64,000 bases of DNA from Sphingomonas lenta (GTDB lineage Bacteria; Pseudomonadota; Alphaproteobacteria; Sphingomonadales; Sphingomonadaceae), in the NCBI RefSeq assembly GCF_002288825.1, contig NZ_NSLI01000005.1, forward strand, positions 1-64,000. Reading direction: 5' to 3'. The translations under genes and the position numbers were made by a program. Shown here one piece after another: positions 48,257-57,707 of the stretch. Position 1 is the first letter of the stretch; every line of letters starts with the position of its first letter. Under the pieces are notes generated by a model. The model made no database searches. It worked only from the letters and a program-made list of their open reading frames with translations, and was not told where the DNA came from.

Positions 48257-50521
48257 ATGCGGAACATTATGGGAACGGTTTTGCAGGACACTCCAGACGC
48301 GATCATCGACGCGCCTTTCGACAGCGCCTTGTCCGAGCGCTACCTCGTATATGCGCTGAGTACGATCACCGCGCGGTCGCTGCCCGACGTGCGCGATGGC
48401 CTCAAGCCCGTGCACCGGCGGCTGCTCTGGGCGATGCGGCTTCTGCGGCTCGACCCGGCGGCGGGGTACAAGAAGTGCGCGCGCGTCGTCGGCGACGTGA
48501 TCGGCAAGTACCATCCGCACGGCGACCAGTCGGTGTACGACGCGATGGTCCGGCTCGCGCAGGATTTCGCGCTCCGCTACCCGCTCGTCGACGGGCAGGG
48601 CAATTTCGGCAACATCGACGGCGATAACCCCGCCGCCTACCGCTACACCGAAGCCCGGCTGACGCAGGTCGCGATCGACCTGATGGACGGGCTGGACGAG
48701 GACGCGGTCGCGTACCGGCCGACGTACAACGGCGAGGAGCAGGAGCCCGAGCTGTTCCCCGGCATGTTCCCCAACTTGCTGGCGAACGGCGCGGCGGGGA
48801 TCGCGGTGGGCATGGCGACGTCGATCCCGCCGCACAACGCAGCCGAGCTGCTCGACGCGGCGATCATGCTGGTGGACAGCCCAGACGCGGACGACGCGGC
48901 GGTGCTGGAGCATGTGCGCGGCCCCGACTTCCCGACGGGCGGGCTGTGCGTCGACGCGCCGGCGATCATCGCGGAGGCGTACCGTACCGGCCGCGGCGCG
49001 TTCCGGGTGCGCGCGCGCTGGGAGATCGAGCGCGAGAAGGGCGGGGGCTGGCAGATCGTCGTCTCCGAGATCCCGTACGGCGTGCAGAAGGGCAAGCTGA
49101 TCGAGCAGGTCGCCGCACTCGTGAACGAGCGCAAGCTGCCGATCCTGGCCGACGTGCGCGACGAGTCGGCGGAGGACGTGCGCGTCGTCATCGAACCGCG
49201 CAGCCGCACGGTCGATCCGCAGGTGCTGATGGACGGGCTGTTCCGCCTGACGGACCTGGAAGTCCGCGTGCCGCTCAACCTCAACGTGCTCGACAAGGAC
49301 CGCACGCCGCGCGTCATGTCGCTGCGCGGCGCGCTCGTCGCCTGGGTCGAGCACCAGTTCGTGGTGCTCAGGCGGCGGAGCGAGCACCGGCTGGCGAAGA
49401 TCGCCGACCGGATCGAGCTGCTCGACGGCTACCTCGTCGCCTACCTCAACCTCGACCGCGTGATCGAGATCATCCGGACGGAGGACGAGCCCAAGGCGGT
49501 GATGATGGCCGAGTTCGGCCTGACCGACCGACAGGCGGAGGCGATCCTCAACATGCGCCTGCGCAGCTTGCGGCGGCTGGAAGAGTTCGAGATCCGCTCC
49601 GAGCGCGACAAGCTCGACAAGGAGCAGGCGGGGCTGCAGGCGCTGCTCGCGTCGCCGGCCAAGATGCGCAACCGGCTGAAGCGTGACCTGGGCAAGGTGC
49701 GCGACCGCTACGGGCCGGAGACGAAGCTGGGCGCGCGGCGGACGACGGTCGAGGAGGCCGCGCCCACGCGCGACATCCCGCTGGAGGCAATGATCGAGCG
49801 CGAGCCGATCACCGTGATCCTGTCGCAGCGCGGCTGGGTGCGCGCGATGCGGGGCCATGCCGACCTGTCCTCGCCGGAGACGATGAAGTTCAAGGAAGGC
49901 GACGGGCCCGCCTTTGCGTTCCACGCGCAGACGACGGACAAGCTGCTGCTGGCGGCCGAGAACGGGCGCTTCTTCACGCTGGCGGCCGACAAGCTGCCCG
50001 GCGGGCGCGGGTTCGGCGAGCCGGTGCGCGCGAACATCGATCTCGACGGGAGCGTAGGCGTGGTCGGCTTCCTGCCGGCGCGAGGGCCCGACAAGCTGCT
50101 CGTCGCGGCGTCGGACGGGCGCGGCTTCGTGACGCCCGTCGCGGAGGTGATCGCCGAGACGCGCAAGGGCAAGCAGGTGATCACGCCCAGGCCCGGCGCG
50201 AAGCTGCGCGTCGTGCGGCCGGTGGCGACGGGCGCCGACTACGTCGCGGCGATCGGCGACAACCGGCGCATGCTGGTGTTCCCGCTCTCCGAGCTGCCGG
50301 AGCTGGCGCGCGGGACGGGCGTGCAGCTGCAGCGCTACAATGACGGCGGGCTGTCGGACGCGACGACCTTCGCGTTCGCGGAAGGGCTGTCCTGGCCGAT
50401 GGGCGGCGAGGGGAGGCGGACGCGGACGGAGGCGGACCTCAACCCGTGGCGCACGGCGCGGGGCGCGGCGGGGCGGATGCCGCCCAACGGCTTCCCGCGC
50501 GATAACAAGTTCGCGGGTTGA
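48257..50521 (+). CDS. parC: DNA topoisomerase IV subunit A
   Basis: The decatenating type II topoisomerase subunit of 754 aa. Markers: YALSTITARSLPDVRDGLKPVHRR, YHPHGDQSVYDAMVRLAQDF, and the catalytic Tyr in AAYRYTEARLT. The C-terminal DNA-wrapping domain is reduced (VILSQRGWVRAMRGH, LLLAAENGRFFTL, LLVAASDGRGF blades), as is common for ParC versus GyrA; there is no GyrA-box. Start at 48257 or 48269. The residue equal to E. coli Ser80 is Gln, which I take as lineage-normal. Confidence 0.95.
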   Translation: MRNIMGTVLQDTPDAIIDAPFDSALSERYLVYALSTITARSLPDVRDGLKPVHRRLLWAMRLLRLDPAAGYKKCARVVGDVIGKYHPHGDQSVYDAMVRLAQDFALRYPLVDGQGNFGNIDGDNPAAYRYTEARLTQVAIDLMDGLDEDAVAYRPTYNGEEQEPELFPGMFPNLLANGAAGIAVGMATSIPPHNAAELLDAAIMLVDSPDADDAAVLEHVRGPDFPTGGLCVDAPAIIAEAYRTGRGAFRVRARWEIEREKGGGWQIVVSEIPYGVQKGKLIEQVAALVNERKLPILADVRDESAEDVRVVIEPRSRTVDPQVLMDGLFRLTDLEVRVPLNLNVLDKDRTPRVMSLRGALVAWVEHQFVVLRRRSEHRLAKIADRIELLDGYLVAYLNLDRVIEIIRTEDEPKAVMMAEFGLTDRQAEAILNMRLRSLRRLEEFEIRSERDKLDKEQAGLQALLASPAKMRNRLKRDLGKVRDRYGPETKLGARRTTVEEAAPTRDIPLEAMIEREPITVILSQRGWVRAMRGHADLSSPETMKFKEGDGPAFAFHAQTTDKLLLAAENGRFFTLAADKLPGGRGFGEPVRANIDLDGSVGVVGFLPARGPDKLLVAASDGRGFVTPVAEVIAETRKGKQVITPRPGAKLRVVRPVATGADYVAAIGDNRRMLVFPLSELPELARGTGVQLQRYNDGGLSDATTFAFAEGLSWPMGGEGRRTRTEADLNPWRTARGAAGRMPPNGFPRDNKFAG

Positions 50522-50610
50522 TTTTACAACTTTGGTCGGAGACTGCGGCCAAGTTACTTCGCGGCCTGAACTTTACACGGGTTTAACCCAGGTCGGTCTA
50601 GGCCCGGCGC

Positions 50611-52275
50611 ATGGCGCTCCTGCCCGACAACCTGCTCGCAGCGATCCCGCCCGGCCTGATGGAGCGCGCGATGGAGCTGGTCTCCATCCCCGCAGCGCAT
50701 CTGCTGCGCGGGCCGGACGGGTTCCGCGTGGTGGCGTGCAACATGACGTTCCGTGAGGCGGGGTTCGCCTGCGCCGACGGCGTATCGCCGCCGCCGCCCT
50801 CGCTGGCCGCGCACGTCGCGCTGTTCATGGCGTCGCGCGAGCTCCGTCAGGAGTTCGACTGGGCGAGCGGGGACACGGTGCACGCGCGCTTCTACCGCGT
50901 GACGGCGGCGCGCACGGGCGCGGACGTGGCCGACCGCTGCACGCTGAGCCTGGTCGACTACACCGCGCAGGAGCGGACCGAGCGATCGCTCCGCCGCGAG
51001 ATGACCACCGACAGTCTGACCGGCCTGCCCAACCGCGAAGGGTTCGGCGACCTGGTCGACGCGGTGGACGACCGGCGCGACCGGCACGCCGTGCTGGTGG
51101 TCGACCTCGCCAGGTTCGGGCGGATCAACGCGTGCTTGGGGTCGCTGGCGGGCGACGAGCTGCTGATCAGCGTCGCGCGCCGGATCAAGGGGGCGCTGCG
51201 CGCGCGCGACACGCTGGCGCGGATCGGCGGCGACGAGTTCGGCATTCTCATGGAGATCGACGAGGACCGCGTCGAGGCGGAGCACGTGGCGCGCCGCATC
51301 GAGCGCGCGCTCCTGACGCCGTTCCGCTTGTCCGACTATCAGATCCGCGTCGACTGCTCGGTGGGCGTGGCGTTCGGCGGGGACCAGGTCGATGACGGCG
51401 AGGAGCTGATCCGCCACGCGCAGTTCGCGGTGAAGCGCGCCAAGGAGACGGGCCGGACCGAGGTCTATCAAGCCAAGGCGTTCACCGTCGCGCGCCAGGA
51501 GTTCGCGATGGAGACGCGGCTCCGCCGCGCGGTCGAGAACGGGCAGCTGCGCCACGAATACCAGCCGATCTGCGACCTCGGGACGGGGCGCGTCGTCGCG
51601 TTCGAGGCGCTGGCGCGCTGGCGCGACGAGGACGGGCGCGACGTGCCGCCGAGCGAGTTTATCCCCGTCGCCGAGGAGTCGGGGCTGATCGTGCCGCTCG
51701 GCCGCTGGGCGATCGAGGAGGCGACGAGGACGCTGGCGGAGTGGGACCGCGACGCCAACGGCGATTGCGGCGTGCAGGTGGCGGTGAACCTGTCGCCCAT
51801 CCAGCTCGCGCGCGACCATGTCGTCGGCGTCGTGGAGCGCGCGCTGGAGGCGTCGTGCCTGCCGGGGCGCAGGCTGAAGCTGGAGCTGACGGAGAGCGCG
51901 CTGGTCGCCGATCCGGACCGGACGGCGGGAACGATGCGCGCCTTGAAGGATCTGGGCGCGACGATCGCGATGGACGATTTCGGCACCGGCTACTCAAATC
52001 TCGCCTATCTCCAGCGCCTGCCGATCGACATCCTCAAAATTGACCGGAGCTTCGTGACGGGCATGCTGGCGGACCGCGACAAGGTCGCGATCGTGCGTGC
52101 GGTGCTCGGTTTGGCGCAGGCGCTGGGCATGCGCACGGTGGCCGAGGGCGTGGAGACGCCGGAGCTGGCGCAGACGCTCGCCGCGCTGGGATGCGCGATG
52201 GGGCAGGGCTTCCTCTACTCGCGGCCGGTGCCGGCCGAGATGGCCTACCGGCTGATCGCCTCGCCGACGGCCTGA
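50611..52275 (+). CDS. GGDEF-EAL domain protein
   Basis: The N-terminal PAS-like region of this 554-aa protein (about 1-130) is followed by a GGDEF domain (TTDSLTGLPNREGF, RIGGDEFGIL) with an RxxD inhibitory site five residues before it (RARD), suggesting feedback-controlled diguanylate cyclase activity. The EAL domain has FEALARWRDE, VAVNLSPIQL, LELTES, IAMDDFGTGYSN, LKIDRSFV, EGVE and QGFLYSRP, so phosphodiesterase residues are intact. Soluble, no TM. Net activity cannot be predicted. Its last 31 bases overlap the end of cca on the other strand. Confidence 0.9.
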   Translation: MALLPDNLLAAIPPGLMERAMELVSIPAAHLLRGPDGFRVVACNMTFREAGFACADGVSPPPPSLAAHVALFMASRELRQEFDWASGDTVHARFYRVTAARTGADVADRCTLSLVDYTAQERTERSLRREMTTDSLTGLPNREGFGDLVDAVDDRRDRHAVLVVDLARFGRINACLGSLAGDELLISVARRIKGALRARDTLARIGGDEFGILMEIDEDRVEAEHVARRIERALLTPFRLSDYQIRVDCSVGVAFGGDQVDDGEELIRHAQFAVKRAKETGRTEVYQAKAFTVARQEFAMETRLRRAVENGQLRHEYQPICDLGTGRVVAFEALARWRDEDGRDVPPSEFIPVAEESGLIVPLGRWAIEEATRTLAEWDRDANGDCGVQVAVNLSPIQLARDHVVGVVERALEASCLPGRRLKLELTESALVADPDRTAGTMRALKDLGATIAMDDFGTGYSNLAYLQRLPIDILKIDRSFVTGMLADRDKVAIVRAVLGLAQALGMRTVAEGVETPELAQTLAALGCAMGQGFLYSRPVPAEMAYRLIASPTA

Positions 52276-53417
52276 TCAATCCACTCTTCGGGCACCGCGG
52301 GCGGGAAGCCCGCGGCGATCCAGCGGGTTTCCAGCTTCTTCAACGTGCGTGCGACGTCGGGTCCCTTGGCGAGCCCGCGCTGCACGAGCGCACCGCCGGT
52401 GAGCGGCATGGCCGGTGGAGTCCAGTCGCCCAGGGCGTCCAAGGGTTCGCCGGCGAGGAGCAGGCGGTCGAGCGCGCTCGGCGCACCAACGCGGTAGGCG
52501 AGGCCGCGCGGGCCTTCGTCGCCGGGGCCTGCGGTCGCGCCTTCGAGGCGTTTGCGGTCGGCGTTGGAGAGCTTGAGGCGCGCGCCGACGCCCTCGGCCG
52601 TCTCGGCGGGGACGAGCGCGGCGAGGCGGCGGATCGCGTCGGGGGCGACGCCGGCCGCCGTTTCGCGTTCAACGAGCGTGCGGAGGCGTGCCGCGCCGTC
52701 GGCGGTGATCTCCGGCAGGACGGCGCGGAAGATGCCGTGTTCGACCATAAGGTCGATGACGGGCACGGCGCTGCGGGCGACGAGCAGCTTCAAGAGCTCG
52801 GATGCGATGCGCTCGCGCGACAGGGCCATGAGGTCGTTGGCGCGCCGGGCGCAGGCGGCGAGTCCCTCGGCGTCGACCGCGTCCCCGAAGCGGGCGTGGA
52901 AGCGGAAGAAGCGCAGGATGCGCAGGTGGTCCTCGGCGATGCGCTGGAGCGGGTCGCCGATGAAGCGGACGCGGTTGGCGGCGAGGTCGGCCAGGCCGCC
53001 GTGATAGTCGTGGAGCGCGCCGTCTAGCGGGTCGGCGTAGAGCGCGTTCATGGTGAAGTCGCGCCGCGCGGCGTCCTCCTCCCATTCGGTGCTGAACGCG
53101 ACGGTGGCGTGGCGGCCGAACGTCTCCACGTCGCGGCGCAAGGTGGTGACCTCGACGGGGCCGGAGGGGAGCACGGCGGTGACGGTGCCGTGCGCGAGGC
53201 CGGTCGGGACCGCGCGGATGCCGGCGGCCTTGAGGCGGTCGAGGACCTCGGGCGGGGTGAGCTTGGTGGCGATGTCGACGTCCGACACGTCGAGGCCGAG
53301 CAGCGTATCGCGCACCGCGCCGCCGACGTAACGCGACAGGCCCTGCTCCGCGCCGAGGGCGGCGGCGAGCTCGGCCAGGCCCTCGCGGTCGCGCCAGTGG
53401 GCGCGGGGCAGCCTCAT
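52245..53417 (-). CDS. cca: CCA-adding tRNA nucleotidyltransferase
   Basis: The 390-aa class II nucleotidyltransferase repairs or adds the CCA end of tRNAs. Markers: LSRYVGGAVRDTLLGLDVSDVD with the catalytic DxD, RRDFTMNALYADP, HYHGGLADL-like (DYHGGLADLAANRVRF), and EDHLRILRFFRFHARFG. ATG 53417 (MRLPRAHWRDREGL) overlaps the NUDIX gene stop as ATGA; Met at 53423 is possible. Last gene of a four-gene operon (GNAT, DUF1285, NUDIX, cca). Confidence 0.93.
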   Translation of the reverse strand: MRLPRAHWRDREGLAELAAALGAEQGLSRYVGGAVRDTLLGLDVSDVDIATKLTPPEVLDRLKAAGIRAVPTGLAHGTVTAVLPSGPVEVTTLRRDVETFGRHATVAFSTEWEEDAARRDFTMNALYADPLDGALHDYHGGLADLAANRVRFIGDPLQRIAEDHLRILRFFRFHARFGDAVDAEGLAACARRANDLMALSRERIASELLKLLVARSAVPVIDLMVEHGIFRAVLPEITADGAARLRTLVERETAAGVAPDAIRRLAALVPAETAEGVGARLKLSNADRKRLEGATAGPGDEGPRGLAYRVGAPSALDRLLLAGEPLDALGDWTPPAMPLTGGALVQRGLAKGPDVARTLKKLETRWIAAGFPPAVPEEWIDQAVGEAISR

Positions 53418-54010
53418 GTCCATCGAAGCCGCCTCGACAGGTTGACGATCATCGCCGCGGTCGCGCCCCAGATGCGGCGGCCGTTCCACTCGATCTCCCA
53501 ATAGCTTCGCCGGCGTCCTTTCCATTCCATCTCGGCCCGGCGGTGGTTGGCGCTGTCGAGCAGGAAGGCGAGCGGGACCTCGAAGACGCTCGCCACCTCA
53601 TATTCCGCGGGGATGAGGGGGAGGTCGGGCGGGACGACGCCGACCACTGGCGTGACCTCGTAGCCGGTGACGGTGCGGTAGCGGTCCGCGGTGCCGACGA
53701 CCTCCACCGCGCGCGTCGGAAGGCCGATCTCCTCCTCCGCCTCGCGCAACGCGGCGGCGACGGCGTCGGCGTCCTCCGGGTCGATCCGGCCGCCGGGAAA
53801 GGCGATCTGGCCGGCGTGGCGGCGCAGATGCGCGGTGCGCTCGGTCAGGATCACGCCGGGCTCGGGCCGGTCGGTGACGGGGACGAGCACGGCGGCGGGG
53901 GTGAGTTCGTCCGCGCGTCGCTCCGCGAGCTCGCGATGATCGCCCGACAGGAAGGCGACGCCGTCGGCCTCGCGGACGAGCGCGGCGCGCAAGCGATCGG
54001 CCAAATTCAC
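53414..54010 (-). CDS. NUDIX hydrolase, CoA pyrophosphatase (NudL) type
   Basis: The 198-aa protein starts at GTG (VNLADRLRAAL), overlapping the DUF1285 stop (GTGA). The CoA-pyrophosphatase signature LRRHAGQIAFPGGRID followed by the NUDIX box (G..ALREAEEEIGL) is clear. Members hydrolyse CoA or its derivatives. It is in the same operon with cca downstream (ATGA overlap) and DUF1285 upstream. Confidence 0.9.
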   Translation of the reverse strand: MNLADRLRAALVREADGVAFLSGDHRELAERRADELTPAAVLVPVTDRPEPGVILTERTAHLRRHAGQIAFPGGRIDPEDADAVAAALREAEEEIGLPTRAVEVVGTADRYRTVTGYEVTPVVGVVPPDLPLIPAEYEVASVFEVPLAFLLDSANHRRAEMEWKGRRRSYWEIEWNGRRIWGATAAMIVNLSRRLRWT

Positions 54011-54570
54011 GATTGGGCGGGCAGCGTGAAGAAGTGGCCGTCGCTCCAGACGCCGGGCTCGCCGTCCGCCTCCAGCGCGAGTTCGGCCAGCTCGTAATAG
54101 ACCGAGCGGGCGACGAGCGCCTCCAGGCCGGCGCGGACGTGGAGATAGGGGCGGAGCGCGTCGCCGTCGGGTTCGAAGCGCAAGCCGTGCTCCGGACCGG
54201 CGACGACCAGGTCGCCGGTGTTGAGGCGGAACGCCAGCTTGGCGTCGCATCCTTCGCCTTCGCGCCGCATCTCGACCGCGACGAAGGGCGCGTCCTCCAC
54301 CTCGATGTCGAGCTTCTCGACGGGGGTGACGAGGACGTAGCCCCCGTCCGGCTCGCGGCGGAGGATGGTGGAGAAGAGCCGGACCATCGCCTCGCGGCCG
54401 ATCGGCGAGCCCCCGTGGAACCAGGTGCCGTCGCGGGCGATGCGCATGTCGGAATGGCCGCAATGGGTCGGGTTCCACTTGTCGACGGGCGGCAGCTTGG
54501 CCTCGGCGGCGAGCTTCGCGATCTCCGCGAGCGAGAGCGAGTGAAGGTCGGGCTGCTCCGGCATCGGCAT
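54007..54570 (-). CDS. DUF1285 family protein
   Basis: The 187-aa soluble protein has PPVDKWNPTHCGHSDMRIAR, then DGTWFHGGSPIGREAMVRLF and YVLVTPVEKLDIEVEDAPFV, the DUF1285 pattern. Typical neighbours in alphaproteobacteria are NUDIX and cca genes, as here. Biochemical function unknown. Confidence 0.9.
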   Translation of the reverse strand: MPMPEQPDLHSLSLAEIAKLAAEAKLPPVDKWNPTHCGHSDMRIARDGTWFHGGSPIGREAMVRLFSTILRREPDGGYVLVTPVEKLDIEVEDAPFVAVEMRREGEGCDAKLAFRLNTGDLVVAGPEHGLRFEPDGDALRPYLHVRAGLEALVARSVYYELAELALEADGEPGVWSDGHFFTLPAQS

Positions 54571-54580
54571 GGCCGGGCAG

Positions 54581-55099
54581 TTAGGCGGCGTGGGCGGTCA
54601 CGTCCAGTACGGGGCCGAGATCGCCGGCGACGTCGGGCACGTCGGGGCCGCGGGCGAGGAGGCGGCGGCGCTCGACGGGGCCGGGGAGGCGCCAGCGTGC
54701 GGTACGCTCGGCGCTGAAGCCGAAGAAGCGTTCGTAATATTCGGGGTCGCCGATCAGCATCAGCGCGCGGTCGAGCCCGTGCGCCGCGGCGGCGTCGAGC
54801 GCGCGGGTCATGAGCCGGCGGCCGACGCCGCCCTGCTGGCGTTCCGGGTCGACGGCGACGGGACCGACCATGACGAGCGGGTGCGCGGAGCCGTCGTCGG
54901 CGCGGAGCAGGACGGGCCAGCATTGGACGCTGCCGACCAGCTCGCCGCCGTCCACGCTTGCCAGGCTGAGCGCCGGGATCGCCTGGGCGGGGCCGCGCAC
55001 CTTGTACGCGGTGCGCGCGTGCCGATCGGGCCCGAACGCGCGGTCGAGCAGGCGCTCGACGGCGTGCGGGTCGATCTGAGCGAGGGGCAAGAAGTCCAA
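54581..55099 (-). CDS. GNAT-family N-acetyltransferase
   Basis: The 172-aa acetyl-CoA-dependent acetyltransferase has VMVGPVAVDPERQQGGVGRR, LMTRALDAAAAHGLDRALM (motif A, Q/R-x-x-G-x-G/A) and PEYYERFFGFSAE. The substrate is unknown; a YhbS-like annotation is plausible. Ends 10 bases before DUF1285, likely the first gene of that operon. Confidence 0.87.
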   Translation of the reverse strand: MDFLPLAQIDPHAVERLLDRAFGPDRHARTAYKVRGPAQAIPALSLASVDGGELVGSVQCWPVLLRADDGSAHPLVMVGPVAVDPERQQGGVGRRLMTRALDAAAAHGLDRALMLIGDPEYYERFFGFSAERTARWRLPGPVERRRLLARGPDVPDVAGDLGPVLDVTAHAA

Positions 55100-55196
55100 G
55101 CGGCGGTCCTCGGGCGAAAGCGGCGCGCCTTAGCGGCGGCGGGGCGGCGGCGGCAAGGGGTCGCGCCCGTTCGTCCGTCTGCTAAGGGCGCCACGC

Positions 55197-55568
55197 ATGA
55201 ACGACAGCTTGGAATTGGAAGTCCACGACCTCGAGGTGCAGGTGCTGACCGGCATCTACTCGGAGGAGACGCACCTGCCGCAGCCGCTCCGGATCTCGTT
55301 GACGGTGGAGATTGAGGCACCCGAGCGGTTCGCGCCGGACACGCCCTTGTCGGCGTCGAAGAGCTATATGGACCTGAAGCACGCCGCGACCGCCGCGCTG
55401 CCGCCGGGGGTGCATTTCACGCTGATCGAGGGCGTGGCGGACCACATCGCCGAAACGCTGTTCTTGCAGGACCGACGCGTCAGGCGGGTGAAGGTGAAAA
55501 TCGTGAAGCTCGCGATCAGCGAGGGCGGGGAGCGGATCGGCGTGACGCTGGTGCGGAACCGGCCGTGA
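55197..55568 (+). CDS. folB: Dihydroneopterin aldolase (FolB)
   Basis: The 123-aa protein starts MNDSLELEVHDLEVQVLTGI and carries EVQVLTGIYSEE, QPLRISLTVE, TLIEGVADHIAETLF and VKVKIVKLAI, all FolB landmarks. It splits dihydroneopterin in folate synthesis. Overlaps the next gene by 4 bases (GTGA). Confidence 0.9.
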   Translation: MNDSLELEVHDLEVQVLTGIYSEETHLPQPLRISLTVEIEAPERFAPDTPLSASKSYMDLKHAATAALPPGVHFTLIEGVADHIAETLFLQDRRVRRVKVKIVKLAISEGGERIGVTLVRNRP

Positions 55569-55843
55569 CGCGGGTGCGGGTCGGGCCGGGGGACGACGTC
55601 GCGGCGCTGGTGCGCGGGGCGGAGGGGGAGTCCGTGTTGGTGCTGCTCGACGCGTCGCTGGACGCGCTCTTGGTGATTCAGGCGCGGGCGGCGATCGGGC
55701 CGCTGGCGGTGGAGCGCGCGCCGGATACGCGGGTCAACGCGATCGTCGCGGGCGAGGGGGCGGACGCGGACAACGTGGAGGCGGCCGCTCGCTTCCTGGA
55801 AGGCGCGCGGTCGACGACTGGGCAAGTGTTGGAGGTTACGTAA
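55565..55843 (+). CDS. Small Rossmann-fold-like protein coupled to folB
   Basis: The 92-aa protein starts at GTG, overlapping the folB stop, so translation is coupled. Sequence ESVLVLLDASLDALLVIQAR, INAIVAGEGADADNVEAAARF suggests a small alpha/beta (Rossmann-like) domain without a clear nucleotide-binding GxGxxG. Its tight link to folB suggests a pterin-related role, but no function is known to me. Confidence 0.65.
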   Translation: MTRVRVGPGDDVAALVRGAEGESVLVLLDASLDALLVIQARAAIGPLAVERAPDTRVNAIVAGEGADADNVEAAARFLEGARSTTGQVLEVT

Positions 55844-55881
55844 CCCAATGCCGTCTCCCGCTTTCGCGGGAGAAGGCCGGG

Positions 55882-56751
55882 CTACGAATTCGTACGCTGG
55901 CGTACGCAGGGGCCGAGCCGCTGAAGCACGAACTGATAGTCCTCCCGCGCGCGCGCGGCGTCCTCAGGGCTCAGCTGGTCGGTGGCGGCGGGCGGGAGCG
56001 CGCGGGGCATGCCGCAAGCGAGGCGATACCAGAGGAGCGTGTCGCGCTGGGGCGGGCCGGCGGCGTCGTCGACGATTTCCGACAGGGCGACCGCCCAGCG
56101 CTTCTCCTCGCCGGGGCGGCGGAGCACGGAGAGGGAGACGGGGCGGCGGTCGGCGGTCTGAAGGAAGACCTGCGTCTCGCCCTCGCCGGGCAGCGCGCCC
56201 GGCACGTGAAAGGCGTTGCCGACGCCCGTGATCGCGGGCGGCGCGCCGGCCCCGGCCTCCTGCGCGATGCGGCGGACGACGGCGTCCGTGCCGGGCGTCC
56301 AGGGGAGCTGCGCGTCGGGGGCGACGAGCTGCACCTGGTCGGCCGCGCCCGCGACGGGGCGGGCGAAGAGGAGGACGCGGTTCTTCTTGAGCCGGGGCGC
56401 GCGGCCGCGCGCGTCCACGGCCACGTCGAGGAGATAGCCGACGCGCTGCGGCAGCCCGCCCGGCGCGCGCACCAGCGCGGCCACATCCGCTTCGACGTAG
56501 TGGCGCTGCCGGCCGGGCGCGACGCCGGCGGCCTCCGCGCCCTTGATGCGCGTGGCGGAGCGGATCGTCGCGTCGGCGATCACGGGGCTGGCGAGCACCA
56601 GGTCGGCCAAGTCGGCGTAAGGGGGCGTCCCGATCTCGGACGCGGCGGGCGTGGTCGGGGCGGGGGTTTGCGCCGACAGGGGCGCGGCGGCGAGCAGGGC
56701 GGCGGCGAAACGCGAAACCGCTGAAAAGTTACGGAATGATGTCGCTAGCAT
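55882..56751 (-). CDS. Hypothetical exported protein
   Basis: The 289-aa protein has signal peptide MLATSFRNFSAVSRFAAALL, AAAPLSAQ. The mature region is beta-rich (EADVAALVRAPGGLPQRVGY, LLDVAVDARGRAP, RPVSLSVLRRPGEE, FVLQRLGPCV) with no recognised domain. It is divergent from tonB with 211 bases between. Confidence 0.72.
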   Translation of the reverse strand: MLATSFRNFSAVSRFAAALLAAAPLSAQTPAPTTPAASEIGTPPYADLADLVLASPVIADATIRSATRIKGAEAAGVAPGRQRHYVEADVAALVRAPGGLPQRVGYLLDVAVDARGRAPRLKKNRVLLFARPVAGAADQVQLVAPDAQLPWTPGTDAVVRRIAQEAGAGAPPAITGVGNAFHVPGALPGEGETQVFLQTADRRPVSLSVLRRPGEEKRWAVALSEIVDDAAGPPQRDTLLWYRLACGMPRALPPAATDQLSPEDAARAREDYQFVLQRLGPCVRQRTNS

Positions 56752-56838
56752 GGCCTGCCGCTACGTCATTTCGCGTGAATGTTACAGAAACAAAACGTCG
56801 CGCCGGCGATTGTACGTTTGTTGCGCCCGACAAAGCGT

Positions 56839-56867
56839 TTGCACGGTCGTTAGGCTCCCGTTAGGAA
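56839..56867 (+). promoter_or_regulatory. Candidate promoter TTGCAC-N17-TAGGAA upstream of tonB
   Basis: TTGCAC (56839-56844), 17-base spacer, TAGGAA (56862-56867) lies in the AT-richer gap and would give a leader of about 90 bases for tonB. The match to sigma-70 is fair only. Confidence 0.35.
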
Positions 56868-56962
56868 TCAGCCCGACCGCGCCCGGCTTTCCATCCGGTG
56901 CAGCGGCATCCGGCGCGCTTCCCAGCGGCGCGAACCGGGTCTTGAAGGAGTGTCGTTGCCGA

Positions 56963-57652
56963 ATGGCTTATGCTGACCAGAAAATGTCCGGAGGGAAGAT
57001 CACGGCGCTCGTGATCGTGGCGCTGCTCCACGCCCTCCTGGGCTACGCCCTCGTCACGGGTCTGGCGCTGTCCGTCGTGAAGAAGGCCACCGAGAAACTG
57101 AACACGTTCGACGTCGAGGAACCGCCGCCTCCGCCCCCGCCGGAGGAGCCGCCGCCCCCGCCGCCGGACGTTCCGCAGCTGCAGCCGCCGCCCGTGGTGA
57201 CGCCGCCGCCGATCGTTCGCAATCCCAACCCGCCGCCCGTGGTGGTCCAGAGCGTGCCCACGCCGCCGCCGGTCTTCGTGCCGACGCCGATCGCGGCGCC
57301 GCCCGCGCCGCCCGCGCCCGTGGCCGCGCCGCCGGCCCCGCCGCCGCCGCGCGTGTCCAAGGCCGCCGGCCTGCGCGGCAACCCGGGCCAGTTCTTCGGG
57401 GCCGACAACTATCCGCCCGCCGCGATCCGCGCCGGTGCGGAGGGCCGCGTGGTGGCCCGCCTGTCCGTCGGGGCCGACGGTCGCGTGAGCGACTGCACGG
57501 TGACCACGTCGAGCGGCAACAGCGACCTGGACAACACCACCTGCCGCATCGCGCGCAGCCGCGTCCGGTTCACCCCGGCGCAGGACCAGGAAGGCAATCC
57601 CATCGCATCCACCTATACGTTGCCGGTGCGCTGGGAGCTTCCCGAAGACTGA
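56963..57652 (+). CDS. tonB: TonB-family energy transducer
   Basis: The 229-aa protein has one N-terminal membrane helix (ITALVIVALLHALLGYALVTG), a long Pro-rich periplasmic spacer (PPPPPPPEEPPPPPPDVPQL and following), and a TonB C-terminal domain (NYPPAAIRAGAEGRVVARLS, VSDCTVTTSSGNSDLDNTTC, PVRWELPE). It transmits proton-motive energy to outer-membrane TonB-dependent receptors. AAGGAG lies 13 bases before ATG, longer than usual. First gene of the tonB-exbB-exbD-exbD cluster. Confidence 0.93.
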   Translation: MAYADQKMSGGKITALVIVALLHALLGYALVTGLALSVVKKATEKLNTFDVEEPPPPPPPEEPPPPPPDVPQLQPPPVVTPPPIVRNPNPPPVVVQSVPTPPPVFVPTPIAAPPAPPAPVAAPPAPPPPRVSKAAGLRGNPGQFFGADNYPPAAIRAGAEGRVVARLSVGADGRVSDCTVTTSSGNSDLDNTTCRIARSRVRFTPAQDQEGNPIASTYTLPVRWELPED

Positions 57653-57707
57653 CGTGCCCCGTTTCGGCCCCAACCCCATATGATTTCGCGAAAAGGATAA
57701 CTCATCG

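Noticed and set aside
48500..48545. Gln in place of Ser80 of ParC as a quinolone-resistance change
   Set aside because: From memory, HPHGDQSVYD-type sequence is usual in alphaproteobacterial ParC, so this is likely the wild-type state.
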